The notes under the pieces were generated by a model. The model did not search any database. It worked only from the letters and a program-made list of their open reading frames with translations, and was not told the DNA's origin. Position numbers and translations under genes: made by a program. From Nevskia sp. (GTDB taxonomy: Bacteria; Pseudomonadota; Gammaproteobacteria; Nevskiales; Nevskiaceae), in the NCBI GenBank assembly GCA_021732745.1, contig JAKFUK010000001.1, forward strand, positions 322,931 through 386,930: a DNA stretch of 64,000 nt, written 5' to 3'. This document shows, piece by piece, positions 11,870-21,634 of the stretch; position 1 is the first letter of the stretch; every line of letters begins with the position of its first letter.

Positions 11870-12408
11870 AAGCGCAATCCGGCCTGACACTGATCGAGGT
11901 ACTGATTGCCGTCGTCGTGCTGGCAATCGGGCTTCTGGGAATTGCCGGACTACAGTCGGCGGCGTTGTCCAACAACTTGATTGCCTACCAGTACACGCAG
12001 GCATCGACGCTGGCGCAAGCGACGATAGAGCGGATGCGCGCCAATCGCCAGGGCGTGCTTGAAGGTGCCTACCTGCTGGAAGCGGCCGCCGGTCCACCGA
12101 GCGCGCCCGTCAATTGTGCTTCGGCCGCCTGCTCTCCGGCGCAGCAAGCGAAGTGGGACCTCGCCAACATCTACGCCCAGCTCCTCCCCGCCCCCGCGCC
12201 AGGCCCCGTCACAGCCAACCTGCAAAACGGTCCGCGCGGCATGTTGCCGGGCGGTCGGCTTTCGATCACTTGCGTCGGTGGCTGTACGGACACCGACCTG
12301 CGGATCGTCACGATCTATTGGGACGTGAACCGTAACAACGCTGCGGGCACGGCATGCACCAGCGGTCGTGATCAGTTGCGCTGTTTGCGCCTTGGGTACA
12401 TTCCATGA
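11866..12408 (+). CDS. pilV: Type IV pilus modification/minor pilin PilV (operon 1)
   Basis: A 180-residue prepilin-like protein. MKAQSGLTLIEVLIAVVVLA carries Gly/Leu at the cleavage site and Glu +5, and the following GLLGIAGLQSAAL is the PilV family segment. Further on, QATIERMRANRQGV is another PilV landmark. Four cysteines in the second half may form disulfides. The ATG overlaps the fimT stop and its stop overlaps the pilW ATG, so the three are translationally coupled. Confidence 0.9.
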   Translation: MKAQSGLTLIEVLIAVVVLAIGLLGIAGLQSAALSNNLIAYQYTQASTLAQATIERMRANRQGVLEGAYLLEAAAGPPSAPVNCASAACSPAQQAKWDLANIYAQLLPAPAPGPVTANLQNGPRGMLPGGRLSITCVGGCTDTDLRIVTIYWDVNRNNAAGTACTSGRDQLRCLRLGYIP

Positions 12409-13475
12409 TCGCCTCACGGTCACGCGGCTTTTCGCTTGTCGAGTTGATGGTGACGATTGCGGTCGCCCTGCTGCTGCTGGTGGGTATTGCGCGCGTGTTC
12501 GTCACTTCCAAGCAAAGCTACCGGGTGCAGGAAAGCACGAGCCGCATGCAGGAGAACATCCGCATCACCTCGGATTATTTCAATCGTCACCTGCGGCTGG
12601 CGGACTTCTGGGGCGGGGTTCCGGCGAGCGATGTCACTGTCATCGGCACGCCCACGTATGACGGGCCAGGTTCCTGCAAGAACGGCTGGATCGCGAATCC
12701 GAAGGCCGGAATTGTCGGGTACACAGGGAATTCGACTGCACCTTCGGGACCGATATCCGATCCTTCGGGATCGGTATCCGACTGCTTCAGTGGATACAAC
12801 TACGTCACGAATAGCGACGTCATCGCAATTCGCTATGCCAATCCTGACGTTTACGTGAACACGGCAGCGCTGAGCAGCGGGGCATCGTCATTGCTGGATC
12901 ACGGACGCTTGTACGTCCGTACCAAGGTTGGAAGAGACGCGCGTCTGTTTGATGCCGGAGCATCAGTTCCGACGCCTACCCCGCTCAATGCGGCGACTGC
13001 CGCCATAGCAGGTGATACTGCCGAAGGGGTTTTCAACTATCAGTTCCAGAATGTCGTCTTTTTCGTCCAGAACGTGAACTATGGAAATGGACCCGTTCCC
13101 ACGTTGTCAATGCTGAAGTTGACGGAAGCCGATCTGCGGTCCGATCCGTTGGTCGACGGCATCGAAATGCTCGCCTTCACCTACGGCCTCGACACCAACG
13201 ATGATCTGCAGGTCGATAGCTACCGCGAAGCCAGCGAAATCGAAGCCGATTCGAACCTGGACTGGAGCGAAGTGCTCAGCGTCCGGGTCAGCTTTGTGGC
13301 GCGGGGCGACGAGCTCGACAACGTCGTCGACACTGCCCAATACGCAATGACTGCGACGCGCTGCTACGGACCAACCACGTCGGCCTGCCCGATGAAATAC
13401 AGCGCCGCCGCCGCCCGCTACCAGCGTCGGCTGGTGATCCAGGAAATCCAGTTGCGCAACCGGGTGCGCGGATGA
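12405..13475 (+). CDS. pilW: Type IV pilus minor pilin PilW (operon 1)
   Basis: A 356-residue minor pilin. The prepilin motif RGFSLVELMVTIAVALLLL is at residues 7-25; the QESTSRMQENIRITSDYFNRHLRLA helix is the PilW type. The body ends with RYQRRLVIQEIQLRNRVRG, the usual PilW C-terminus. A near-repeat within DNA 12740-12780 (GGACCGATATCCGATCCTTC, then a similar stretch) encodes the Pro/Ser-rich loop PSGPISDPSGSVSD. Start and stop overlap both neighbours by four bases. Confidence 0.9.
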   Translation: MIASRSRGFSLVELMVTIAVALLLLVGIARVFVTSKQSYRVQESTSRMQENIRITSDYFNRHLRLADFWGGVPASDVTVIGTPTYDGPGSCKNGWIANPKAGIVGYTGNSTAPSGPISDPSGSVSDCFSGYNYVTNSDVIAIRYANPDVYVNTAALSSGASSLLDHGRLYVRTKVGRDARLFDAGASVPTPTPLNAATAAIAGDTAEGVFNYQFQNVVFFVQNVNYGNGPVPTLSMLKLTEADLRSDPLVDGIEMLAFTYGLDTNDDLQVDSYREASEIEADSNLDWSEVLSVRVSFVARGDELDNVVDTAQYAMTATRCYGPTTSACPMKYSAAAARYQRRLVIQEIQLRNRVRG

Positions 13476-14050
13476 ACACCGCGCGTCGCACCATCCGCCG
13501 ACCGCAGCGCGGTTATGCACTGGTCACCGCCATCGTGTTTCTGGTGCTGCTGACCATCGTCGCGTTGGCGGCGATTCGCGGTACCGGGCTGGAGCTGAAA
13601 TCGACCGCCAACAACACCTTGCGCGCGGAAGCCTTCGCGGCCTCGGAAATCGCCCGCACGATCACCACGCAACAGATTGCCGCGCTCTGCGACAACAGTC
13701 TGCTCGCCGTGCCGGCGGTCGTCGGCTGGACCAAGCTCGACAGCGCAAACTGGTGCACCGAAAGCGAAACCGGCGAAGCCACCGCCTTCGCCAGTGATGC
13801 GCGCTACGCCATCACCACACCGATCGCCGTCAACGGCGAAGTGTCGGTGCGCCGGCTCTACAACAGCCCCGCACCCGGCGCTGGTCAGGCCCAGGGTGCC
13901 GGCTATGCATCTGCTGGCGTTGGCGCGGCAGCCGGCGGCGGCAACATCTATTTCCTGGTCCAGAGTCGTGGCAGCGACCGCCCGAGCGCAGACGACGCGC
14001 AGGCCGGCTACAACACCTCGTCGATCTACCGTTACGTGATCCGCCGCTGA
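13472..14050 (+). CDS. pilX: Type IV pilus assembly protein PilX (operon 1)
   Basis: A 192-residue prepilin-like protein. The N-terminal motif is QRGYALVTAIVFLVLLT, with the cleavage glycine but no Glu at +5, which is normal for PilX/GspK-like proteins thought to cap or initiate the pilus. A Gly/Ala-rich stretch near residues 128-155 (GAGQAQGAGYASAGVGAAAGG) is a probable flexible loop not seen in the second copy. The C-terminus ends SIYRYVIRR. It overlaps the pilW stop; pilY1 starts 37 bases later. Confidence 0.85.
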   Translation: MNTARRTIRRPQRGYALVTAIVFLVLLTIVALAAIRGTGLELKSTANNTLRAEAFAASEIARTITTQQIAALCDNSLLAVPAVVGWTKLDSANWCTESETGEATAFASDARYAITTPIAVNGEVSVRRLYNSPAPGAGQAQGAGYASAGVGAAAGGGNIYFLVQSRGSDRPSADDAQAGYNTSSIYRYVIRR

Positions 14051-14087
14051 TGGCCCGGCCCCTTCCCCACCGCCCGCAGGTATCGCG

Positions 14088-17000
14088 ATGAACAGCTTCC
14101 CGCGCCGCATGCGATGGATCGCCAGCCTGAGCCTGATGATGCTGGCAGCATTCGGCATCTCCGGCATTCCAGGTGCCACCACCGCGCAGGACAGCGGCGA
14201 GATCATCCGCCTTTCTGGTGCCGCTGCCAGCGACTTCACTGTGCTGCCACTAACCACCGGCGGCAACAGCACACCGGTGGTGATGCTCGGCATGTCGGTC
14301 GACGAACAGCTCTACCGGGTCGCCTACAACGACTACACCGATGTCGATGGCGATGGTGCCATTGATGGCAGCTATCTCGACGGTCATGACTATCGCGGCT
14401 ACTTCGATCCGCGACTCTGTTACGCCTACGAAGGCAACCGCTACCGCGCGTCGAACCCGACCGCCGCCAACAGCCATCGCTGCGCCGGGACCGATGACTG
14501 GAGCGGCAACTTCCTCAACTGGCTGACCATGACCCGCCTCGACGTAATGCGGTCGGCGCTGTATGGCGGCTTGCGCCAGACTGATTCGTCCACCAGCACC
14601 GTGCTGGAGCGCGCCTACGTGCCGCCGGAAAGTGCCGCCTGGGTGAAGGTCTATCGCGGCGCCGACGTCGGCGACTACACGCCTTTCGAGCAGGATGCGG
14701 CGGAACCCGGCCTTTCGTTCTGCAATGTGTCGTACGACCCGAATCGTCCATCCGACAATTCCACGACCAACGCACCGCCATTGCTGCGGGTCGCCAGAGG
14801 CCATTTCCCGCTGTGGTCGTCTACCGAATTGCTGCAATGCCTGTGGAGCGAGGAACTCAACGCGATCGACGTACCATTGCAATCACGAGACCGCCTCGGC
14901 GGCCAGGATTTCATCGTCCGTGCGGAAGTCTGCGGTGCCAGCGATGAAGCAACTCGCGAGTCTTATTGTCGCGGCTATCCCGCCGAGGCACCGACCCACT
15001 TCAAGCCGGCCGGCGCGCTGCAACGCTACGGCGAAAGCGGGCAGATTCGCTTCGGCATGCTGTCGGGCAGCTACGCACGACCGCGTTCGGGCGGGCAACT
15101 GAGACGCAATCCGGGACCGCTGGCAGGCAACGGTGCGGACATCGGCAGTTGCACAACCGGTGATGAGATCAGGCTTTCGACCGGGCAGTTCTGCAACAGC
15201 GGCGACGGTACCGAAGGCATTATCAACACCTTGAATCGTTTGAGAATTGCCCGTTTCCGATACGACGCTGGTGGTGCTCGCATCAGTACGCATTTCGACT
15301 GCGAAAGCGGGGCTCGCAATGCCACCAATCAAGGCGCTTCCGGCCTCGTCGCCAATCCGGACTCCTGCAACAGCATCGGCAACCCGGTCGCCGAGATCTA
15401 TGCCGAGATCCTTCGCTACGTTTCTGGCGAGAACGCGCCCACTCCTGCCTTCGACAGCCGCAACGACGACGCCGATTACATCACCGGTATTCCTACACCG
15501 AATTGGCGCGACCCGTTCGCCGTCGATGAACTGTGCGCCGAATGCAGCATCGTGATGATCAGTAGCGGCAGCAATTCCTTCGATGCCGACGAGTTGCCGA
15601 ACATCGCCGCGCTGGGTCTGAACGCAGCCTCGATGGCGACCGCTACCGATGCTGTCGGCGAAAACGAAGGCCTTCACGGCCAGCGGGTATTGATCGGTCG
15701 GACAGCCGCCGTCACCGCGCCGCCCGACACCGTCAGCGATGTCTGCGAGGTGCTGCCACTTGCACATCTTGCCGAGGCCCGGGGGGTGTGTCCGGCTCAG
15801 CCTTCTCGCGAAGGCGGTTACCAGGTGGCCGGTCTCGCGCACCAGGCGTGGATCGGCGATATCCGGACCGGCGAAAACGACATCACTGGTCGCCAGCGCG
15901 CCCAGACTTTCGCGCTGAACTTCAGCGATCAGCTTGATGGCATCCGGATTCCGCTGCCCAGCGGCATCATTACAGTGACTCCCACCTGCGAATTCACTGA
16001 TGGTTTCGATGTGCGCAGTTGCGCGCTTGTGTCTATGGACCCGGGGCCGGTGCAGTCGACTCGCAGTCGAGGTGCCTTGTCGCCCTATGTCTACGGCCGC
16101 GAGATCAGCGCCGACGGCATGGCTGGCAGCGTCAAAGTGTCGTGGCATGGAGCGGCCTATGGCTTCCAGCGCGACGATGAAGTCAGTCAAGTGCTGACCT
16201 GGTGCGTGGGCGCACGCTGCAACCTGAACCAGAATCAGGCGACGCCGGACATCTGCTGGCGCAGCAGTCCCGCCGACTCGCCGTCTTGTGCGACCGATGG
16301 AACGCTGGCCAGCGCTGTTCTCGACAACCAGATCCTGATCCGCACCGAAGCCATCACCGGACGCCTCAGCACCACGGAAACCGTGGGATTCTCGGTCAGC
16401 GGCGCTGCGGTCACCGACGACAACGGCACCCGGCGTCTGGTGCTCCGCCCGATCTTCGGTGCTGACGAAAGCCTGATCTACGGTGATGCCTCGCCGGAGC
16501 CCGCCCCCGTTGCCAGCGCAACGACAGTGCCGACCCTGAGCGGCCCAGCGGCGAACTGGGGACGTCCGCAAGTGCGGTTGTACACCGCAGGGAATGGCAT
16601 CAAGGCGCTCGAAAGCCCGCTGTTCTATGCCGCCAAGTACGGCAGTTTCGACACCGCGAACAGTGAACTGCCGTCACCCACAGTTGCCGCGCCCTGCGCC
16701 AGCCAGAGTTGGGACCGGGTCGACAACCGGACCGGCTTGGCGGGTGCCGACTGCATTCCGGACAACTATCACGATCTGCAGAACCCGGCCGATTTCGCAA
16801 ACCGCCTGACCCGGGTACTGGAAAGTCTGTTGCAGCGCACCGCCGGCGGCGAGCAGACGCTGGCCGGCGCAGCCGTCGCCAGCGTCGGCCAGGGTGCCGG
16901 TGCCGTCTACCAGGCCCTCTACGAAACCACGCGCAGTGACGGTGCCAATCGGGTCTCGTGGATCGGCACCTTGCAGGGTCTGTTCGTCGATCGCAACGGC

Positions 17001-19292
17001 GTCCTGCGCGAAGCGGCCTCCGGCGAAAGCGACTCCCGCCGTCTCGACGAGAACGATTTCGCCAGAAATCCTGCTGTCCGCTTGTTTTTCGACGAGACGT
17101 CGAATGAAACCCGATTCGAGCGATTTTCGAGCAATCCCGCCGAGAACCCCGGCGTGCGCGGCGAGGTTTTCGATCTCGATCAGCTCCGCACGCTGTGGAA
17201 CGCCCGCCGTCAATTGTCGGCAATTGCCGACGACAGCATCACCAGTCAGCGCGCCTACGATGCCCCCGCGAACAGCGGCCGCTACATCTTCACCTTCGCT
17301 GATCGCAATCTCGATGGCCGTGCTGACACTTCGGAGCAAGTCGATCTGACCGCCGCCCGCTTCGGTGCCAGCCGCTATGGCTTGCTCGATGTCAGCTCCG
17401 AAGCGCAGGCCGCCAGCGTGATCAATTTCACGCGCGGTGCCGACGGCATCACCGGCCTGCGGCCGCGCCGGCTGAATGAGGACGGCGTCGGCGAAGCCGA
17501 AGTCATGCGCCTGGGCGATATCGTCAACTCGGCACCGCTCGCGGTCGGCGCGCCCGCCGAAGCCTACGACTTGCTTTATGCCGACCAGAGCTACGCGGCG
17601 TTCTTCCAGCAGTATCGAACGCGTCGCAACGTGATTTATGTCGGGGCCAACGACGGCATGTTGCACGCTTTCAACGCCGGCTTCGTCCCCGCCACCGGAG
17701 TTGGTTTCCAGACGCTACCGCCGGTCCCGAACGGCGAGACCGCCCACCCGCTGGGCAGCGAACTCTGGGCTTACGTGCCGTTCAACCTGCTGCCGCATCT
17801 GGGCTGGATGGCCGATCCAAATTACGGCCATGTCTGGACCATGGACGGCTCGCCGCGCGCTTTCGATGTCCGCGTCTTCGCTCCGGACGATGTGCACCGG
17901 AATGGCTGGGGCACGATTCTGGTGGTGCCAATGCGGCTCGGTGGCAAGTCGATCCGCGTTCCGGTGGCCGGTGGTGGCTTCGCGGATTTCGCAGACGGAC
18001 TCGGCGACGACGCGGAACTGGTCACCCGCCCGGCCTACGTGATTCTCGATGTCACCGATCCGGAAGAACCACCCCAGCTGATCGCCGAGTTCAGCCATCC
18101 TTCGCTCGGCTTTACCACTTCGAATCCGGCGATTGCAGTGTTTGCGGCACCAGCGGCAGTGGCCGACGGCAGCGCCGGCCCCGCAGACGATCGCTGGTAT
18201 CTGATGTTCGGCAACGGTCCGCAAGACTTGCGCAGCGCCGAAAGCCCGGCCGCACAGATGGCCAAACTGTTCCGCCTCGATCTGAAGGAACTGGTCAGCG
18301 GCTCCGGTGCTGCGGTCGATGCGCTGATCGACAACGACGGCCCGGTCGACGTGGCTGGCAGCCCGGCGAACGGCTTCGTCGGCGATCCGGTGGCTGTCGA
18401 CTGGGACCTGAACTTCCGCGCCGACGCCCTGTACTTCGGCACCAGCGGCGGTACAGCGGCTGCGCCCACGGGCAAGCTGTTCAGACTTGATTTCCGCAAT
18501 CCCGCCAATAATCCGGCGATCGAAGGCAGCGTGCCGGCGGACTGGCGGGCACCGGCGGTGCTGCTCGAGGCCGGACGGCCGATCCTTGCTGCGCCGTCGG
18601 TGACCCAGGACCGCGCCGCCAACCGCTGGGTGCTCGGCGGCACCGGCCGCTACCTCGCCGACGGCGACCGCGCCAGCGACAGCCAGCAATCCCTGTTCGG
18701 CGTCATCGACAGAGGCGGTACTGCAATCAATCTCGCGTCGCTGGTCGATACCACTACGGCGCAGGTCACCGTGGAAGGAAATGTCAGCGGAATTTCCGGT
18801 GACTTGGGTGCCATGCCGGATGAAGCTCGCCTGATCGACCTCGTCGCCAGCGCCCGGGGCTGGCGTTACAGCCTCAATCGCACCGCCGCGAACACGCCTT
18901 CGGAACGCAGCGTCAACCGCACGGCTCTGATCGACTCGCTGCTGTTCGCGACCAGCTTTACGCCATCGGACAACCAGTGCAGCGGCACAGGCGAAAGCCG
19001 CCTGTTCGGCTTCGATTTCCGCAGCGGTGCCCCGCGCAGCGGCCGTCCAGCGTTCCCGGTGCCGCTTGCCACGCAGGCGTCCAACCTGGTCGGCGTCGTG
19101 CGTCTCGGCGAAGGCCTCGGCACCGCCCCCACTCTGCACCTGAACTCCGCTGGCTCGACCGGCCGCGGCACCGTGACCATCAACGTGCAGTCGTCGACCG
19201 GCGCGATCTTCCAGCGCGATGCCGACGTTTCGGGCGCGATCCGCTCCAACGAGATCGACTGGCGCGAAACCCACCCGAACAGCGGACCGTGA
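14088..19292 (+). CDS. pilY1: Type IV pilus tip adhesin PilY1, long form (operon 1)
   Basis: A 1734-residue secreted protein, long for PilY1. A signal peptide is visible at residues 1-34. Near residue 80 the PilY1-type segment YRVAYNDYTDVDGDGAID appears, followed by SGNFLNWLTMTRLDVMRSAL. The C-terminal third (from about residue 950) is the PilC/PilY beta-propeller: VSWIGTLQGLFVD, NVIYVGANDGMLHAFN, and a calcium-site-like DWDLNFRAD near residue 1435; DRNLDGRAD near 1072 is a second possible calcium loop. Such proteins sit at the pilus tip and control extension, adhesion and surface sensing. The extra length lies in the N-terminal half. Its stop overlaps the next pilE start. Confidence 0.9.
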   Translation: MNSFPRRMRWIASLSLMMLAAFGISGIPGATTAQDSGEIIRLSGAAASDFTVLPLTTGGNSTPVVMLGMSVDEQLYRVAYNDYTDVDGDGAIDGSYLDGHDYRGYFDPRLCYAYEGNRYRASNPTAANSHRCAGTDDWSGNFLNWLTMTRLDVMRSALYGGLRQTDSSTSTVLERAYVPPESAAWVKVYRGADVGDYTPFEQDAAEPGLSFCNVSYDPNRPSDNSTTNAPPLLRVARGHFPLWSSTELLQCLWSEELNAIDVPLQSRDRLGGQDFIVRAEVCGASDEATRESYCRGYPAEAPTHFKPAGALQRYGESGQIRFGMLSGSYARPRSGGQLRRNPGPLAGNGADIGSCTTGDEIRLSTGQFCNSGDGTEGIINTLNRLRIARFRYDAGGARISTHFDCESGARNATNQGASGLVANPDSCNSIGNPVAEIYAEILRYVSGENAPTPAFDSRNDDADYITGIPTPNWRDPFAVDELCAECSIVMISSGSNSFDADELPNIAALGLNAASMATATDAVGENEGLHGQRVLIGRTAAVTAPPDTVSDVCEVLPLAHLAEARGVCPAQPSREGGYQVAGLAHQAWIGDIRTGENDITGRQRAQTFALNFSDQLDGIRIPLPSGIITVTPTCEFTDGFDVRSCALVSMDPGPVQSTRSRGALSPYVYGREISADGMAGSVKVSWHGAAYGFQRDDEVSQVLTWCVGARCNLNQNQATPDICWRSSPADSPSCATDGTLASAVLDNQILIRTEAITGRLSTTETVGFSVSGAAVTDDNGTRRLVLRPIFGADESLIYGDASPEPAPVASATTVPTLSGPAANWGRPQVRLYTAGNGIKALESPLFYAAKYGSFDTANSELPSPTVAAPCASQSWDRVDNRTGLAGADCIPDNYHDLQNPADFANRLTRVLESLLQRTAGGEQTLAGAAVASVGQGAGAVYQALYETTRSDGANRVSWIGTLQGLFVDRNGVLREAASGESDSRRLDENDFARNPAVRLFFDETSNETRFERFSSNPAENPGVRGEVFDLDQLRTLWNARRQLSAIADDSITSQRAYDAPANSGRYIFTFADRNLDGRADTSEQVDLTAARFGASRYGLLDVSSEAQAASVINFTRGADGITGLRPRRLNEDGVGEAEVMRLGDIVNSAPLAVGAPAEAYDLLYADQSYAAFFQQYRTRRNVIYVGANDGMLHAFNAGFVPATGVGFQTLPPVPNGETAHPLGSELWAYVPFNLLPHLGWMADPNYGHVWTMDGSPRAFDVRVFAPDDVHRNGWGTILVVPMRLGGKSIRVPVAGGGFADFADGLGDDAELVTRPAYVILDVTDPEEPPQLIAEFSHPSLGFTTSNPAIAVFAAPAAVADGSAGPADDRWYLMFGNGPQDLRSAESPAAQMAKLFRLDLKELVSGSGAAVDALIDNDGPVDVAGSPANGFVGDPVAVDWDLNFRADALYFGTSGGTAAAPTGKLFRLDFRNPANNPAIEGSVPADWRAPAVLLEAGRPILAAPSVTQDRAANRWVLGGTGRYLADGDRASDSQQSLFGVIDRGGTAINLASLVDTTTAQVTVEGNVSGISGDLGAMPDEARLIDLVASARGWRYSLNRTAANTPSERSVNRTALIDSLLFATSFTPSDNQCSGTGESRLFGFDFRSGAPRSGRPAFPVPLATQASNLVGVVRLGEGLGTAPTLHLNSAGSTGRGTVTINVQSSTGAIFQRDADVSGAIRSNEIDWRETHPNSGP

Positions 19293-19774
19293 ACCTGCCA
19301 GCCCATCGCTCACATGGCGTGACCCTGATCGAACTGATGGTGGCGGTGGCCGTCGTCGGCATTCTGGCGCTCATTGCGGTGCCGACCTATCAGTCCTACC
19401 GGCTGAAGGCCGGACGCAGCGTCGGTGTCAGCTGCCTGCTGGAGGCCCAGCAGCGCGTCGAATCGCATTACTCGAAGAACATGGAACTGCCGGCCTCCCT
19501 TTCCGTCGTCGGACTGAGCAACGAATGCGGCGATGCGCCGCGCTATCAGCGTAGTTTGACGGCCGGCGCCAGCAGCCCTTGCGCGGCCAAGAGCACGCCC
19601 GGTCACTACGCGCTGCGGGCCAGCAGCATGGATGCGCAGACTCGGGATGGCGCGCTGGTGCTCTGCGTGTCGCCGTCGATCGCCAATCCGGATGGGCACA
19701 TGGGCCGCTTTCACTTTCCACCCGGCAGCGACAGCAGCCTGTTGCCGGGCTGGGATTTCAAGCCGGGCCAATGA
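19289..19774 (+). CDS. pilE: PilE-like minor pilin (operon 1, first of two)
   Basis: A 161-residue pilin. The motif is HGVTLIELMVAVAVVGILAL with Gly before cleavage, a Val at +1 and Glu at +5, then the PilE-type TYQSYRLKAGR. The GTG start (19289) overlaps the PilY1 stop in a GTGA arrangement. Four cysteines follow the N-terminal helix (C in SCLLEA, NEC, SPC and LVLC). PilE in this operon position is a minor pilin needed for assembly rather than the main subunit. Confidence 0.85.
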   Translation: MNLPAHRSHGVTLIELMVAVAVVGILALIAVPTYQSYRLKAGRSVGVSCLLEAQQRVESHYSKNMELPASLSVVGLSNECGDAPRYQRSLTAGASSPCAAKSTPGHYALRASSMDAQTRDGALVLCVSPSIANPDGHMGRFHFPPGSDSSLLPGWDFKPGQ

Positions 19775-20292
19775 CTTACGCCTTGCAATACCGGACTTCG
19801 CGGCCATCACGGCCTTCGTCGCAGGCGGGCTTTTCGCTGCTCGAATTGATGATCGCGCTGGTGGTCGTCGGCATTCTGGCGGCGATCGCCCTGCCGTCGT
19901 ACCGCAGCTATGTGCTGCGCTCGAACCGGGCATTGGTGCGAGCCATCCTCGTCGACATCGCCGCCAAGCTCGAAGCGGAAGCCCTGGCGAGTCGCGGCAT
20001 CTATCCGACCAACTTCGATTTCTATCTGGCCGGCGGCACGCCGCCGATTCTCGACAAGACCGAGATCGACCTTGATCGCGAGGGGCACATCACCGCCGAC
20101 GCCATGGCGGCCAGCACCTACCGCATCCGCCTGGAGCCGCTGGAGACTGCCGCGGTTCCCCTGCGCTACCGGCTGACTGCGACGGCTGTCAACAACCAGG
20201 CACAGGATCAAGCCTGCGCAACGCTGGTTGTTGAATCGAACGGCCTGCGGACCGCCACGCCGGGCAACAATGCCGTCTGCTGGAGCCGTTGA
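19771..20292 (+). CDS. pilE: PilE-like minor pilin (operon 1, second of two)
   Basis: A 173-residue pilin with leader of about 19 residues and motif AGFSLLELMIALVVVGILAA, Glu at +5. The following ALPSYRSYVLRSNRALVRAIL matches PilE minor pilins. A conserved C-terminal pair of cysteines is present (DQACATL and NAVCWSR), likely the D-region disulfide. It begins within the stop of the preceding pilE (ATGA). Compared with the first copy, it is closer to the pilE of operon 2 in its NR-beginning helix and C-terminal CW-R ending. Confidence 0.87.
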   Translation: MTYALQYRTSRPSRPSSQAGFSLLELMIALVVVGILAAIALPSYRSYVLRSNRALVRAILVDIAAKLEAEALASRGIYPTNFDFYLAGGTPPILDKTEIDLDREGHITADAMAASTYRIRLEPLETAAVPLRYRLTATAVNNQAQDQACATLVVESNGLRTATPGNNAVCWSR

Positions 20293-20408
20293 TGTGCGGA
20301 GCATCCCTTTGTCAGAGTCATCCGGCCGTCGGTCCGGCATAACTGCGACAAATTTACGACACGGCAAGAATGCGACTCGTCTGATTTGACCCTTGACAGC
20401 GACTCACG

Positions 20409-20966
20409 ATGTCGGACCAAAAAGGATTCACCTTGCTGGAGATGATGGTCGTGATCGCGATTGCCGCGGTGTTGCTGGCGATTGCCAGTCCCGGCCTGCG
20501 CAGCTTCGTGCTCGCCGGCTCGCGCGGCGACGCGGCGTCCGGCCTGTATGGCGCGATGGTCCGGGCGCGTGCCGAGGCAATCGCCCGCAATACCCCGGTC
20601 ACCCTGTGCCAGCGCGACTACAACGCCAGCGGCGGTCACGCCCGGTGCGATGCTTCCGCCACCGGCAGCTGGGTCAACGGCTGGGTGATCTACCGCGACA
20701 GCGCTCCCGATGACAGCGGCGCCAAACCCGCAACTGCTGACGATGTGATCGCCACCGGCGAACCCGCTGATCGTGCCTTCGCCTGGGCCGGCGACCCCGC
20801 CGATACCGCCGCCGTGCAGTTCGAGTCGTCCGGGCGGCTGTCGAGCAGCTCGCGGATCAGCTTTCGCCTGTGCAAGCAGGGCGACAGCGCCTGGGAAGGC
20901 CGACGCGTGCAGATCGACACCAGCGGCCGGATTCGTCTGGCCAAGGACAGCGGGTGCAACGCATGA
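20409..20966 (+). CDS. fimT: Type IV minor pilin, GspH/FimT family (operon 2)
   Basis: A 185-residue pseudopilin. The motif KGFTLLEMMVVIAIAAVLL starts at residue 5 with Glu +5. The GspH-type core has ARAEAIARNTPVTLCQRD and GSWVNGWVIYRD, and it ends with a VQIDTSGRIRL strand. It opens the second operon after a 116-base gap from the first, in which I find no convincing promoter (a TTGACA at 20393-20398 is too close to the ATG to serve as -35). The stop overlaps pilV. Confidence 0.88.
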   Translation: MSDQKGFTLLEMMVVIAIAAVLLAIASPGLRSFVLAGSRGDAASGLYGAMVRARAEAIARNTPVTLCQRDYNASGGHARCDASATGSWVNGWVIYRDSAPDDSGAKPATADDVIATGEPADRAFAWAGDPADTAAVQFESSGRLSSSSRISFRLCKQGDSAWEGRRVQIDTSGRIRLAKDSGCNA

Positions 20967-21634
20967 AGCAGCGCGCCGCCGGTTTCACCCTGATCGAAGT
21001 GATGATCACCGTGTTCGTGGTCGCCGTCGGCCTGCTCAGTGTTGCTGGCTTGCAGGCGCTGTCGAAGAAATCCAACTTCGACGCCATTCAGCGCACCCAG
21101 GCGGCGGTGCTGGCGCAGGATCTGATCGAGCGCATGCGCGCCAACCCCGGGCGCGGTGCCGACTACCTGACCGACGCCACCGAAGGCATCAGCAGCGCCA
21201 CGCTGCCGGCCCAACCCGACATCGCCTGCACGACCAGCGGCAGCACCGGCTCGCCACGTTGTACGCCGGCACAAGTGGTTGATTTTGATCGCTATGAATG
21301 GTCGCGAGCGCTGTTCGGCGATGTCGAATTGATCGACGACACGGCCGCCGGTGGCTTGAGCGAACCGACTGCCTGCGTGACCAATGCCGCAGCACCTTGC
21401 GGCACCTACACGGTGGCCATCGCCTGGCGCGGCATCACACCGCTGCCGCCCGGCGATCCCGACGACGCGTCGGATCCCGCCAGCAATCCCTGCGGGCTGG
21501 ACAACGCCGCCTACGACGATCCGTCCACCAGCGGCGAAGATGCCCGCCTGCGCCGTTTGATCGTGTTGCGCACGGTGATCGACGACCACAGCGGCCAGTG
21601 TCTGGGATCGGGCCTGGCAGCACTGACGCCATGA
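20963..21634 (+). CDS. pilV: Type IV pilus modification/minor pilin PilV (operon 2)
   Basis: A 223-residue prepilin-like protein with motif AAGFTLIEVMITVFVVAVG and the PilV segment GLLSVAGLQALSKKSN; DLIERMRANPGRG follows at the usual distance. It is about 40 residues longer than the operon-1 PilV, with an Asp/Pro/Ser-rich stretch (GDPDDASDPASNP). ATG 20963 overlaps the fimT stop, and its stop overlaps pilW. Confidence 0.9.
   Translation: MKQRAAGFTLIEVMITVFVVAVGLLSVAGLQALSKKSNFDAIQRTQAAVLAQDLIERMRANPGRGADYLTDATEGISSATLPAQPDIACTTSGSTGSPRCTPAQVVDFDRYEWSRALFGDVELIDDTAAGGLSEPTACVTNAAAPCGTYTVAIAWRGITPLPPGDPDDASDPASNPCGLDNAAYDDPSTSGEDARLRRLIVLRTVIDDHSGQCLGSGLAALTP

Noticed and set aside
20393-20398. 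Perfect TTGACA as promoter -35 for the second pilin operon
   Set aside because: A matching -10 would fall inside the fimT coding sequence and none is seen there.
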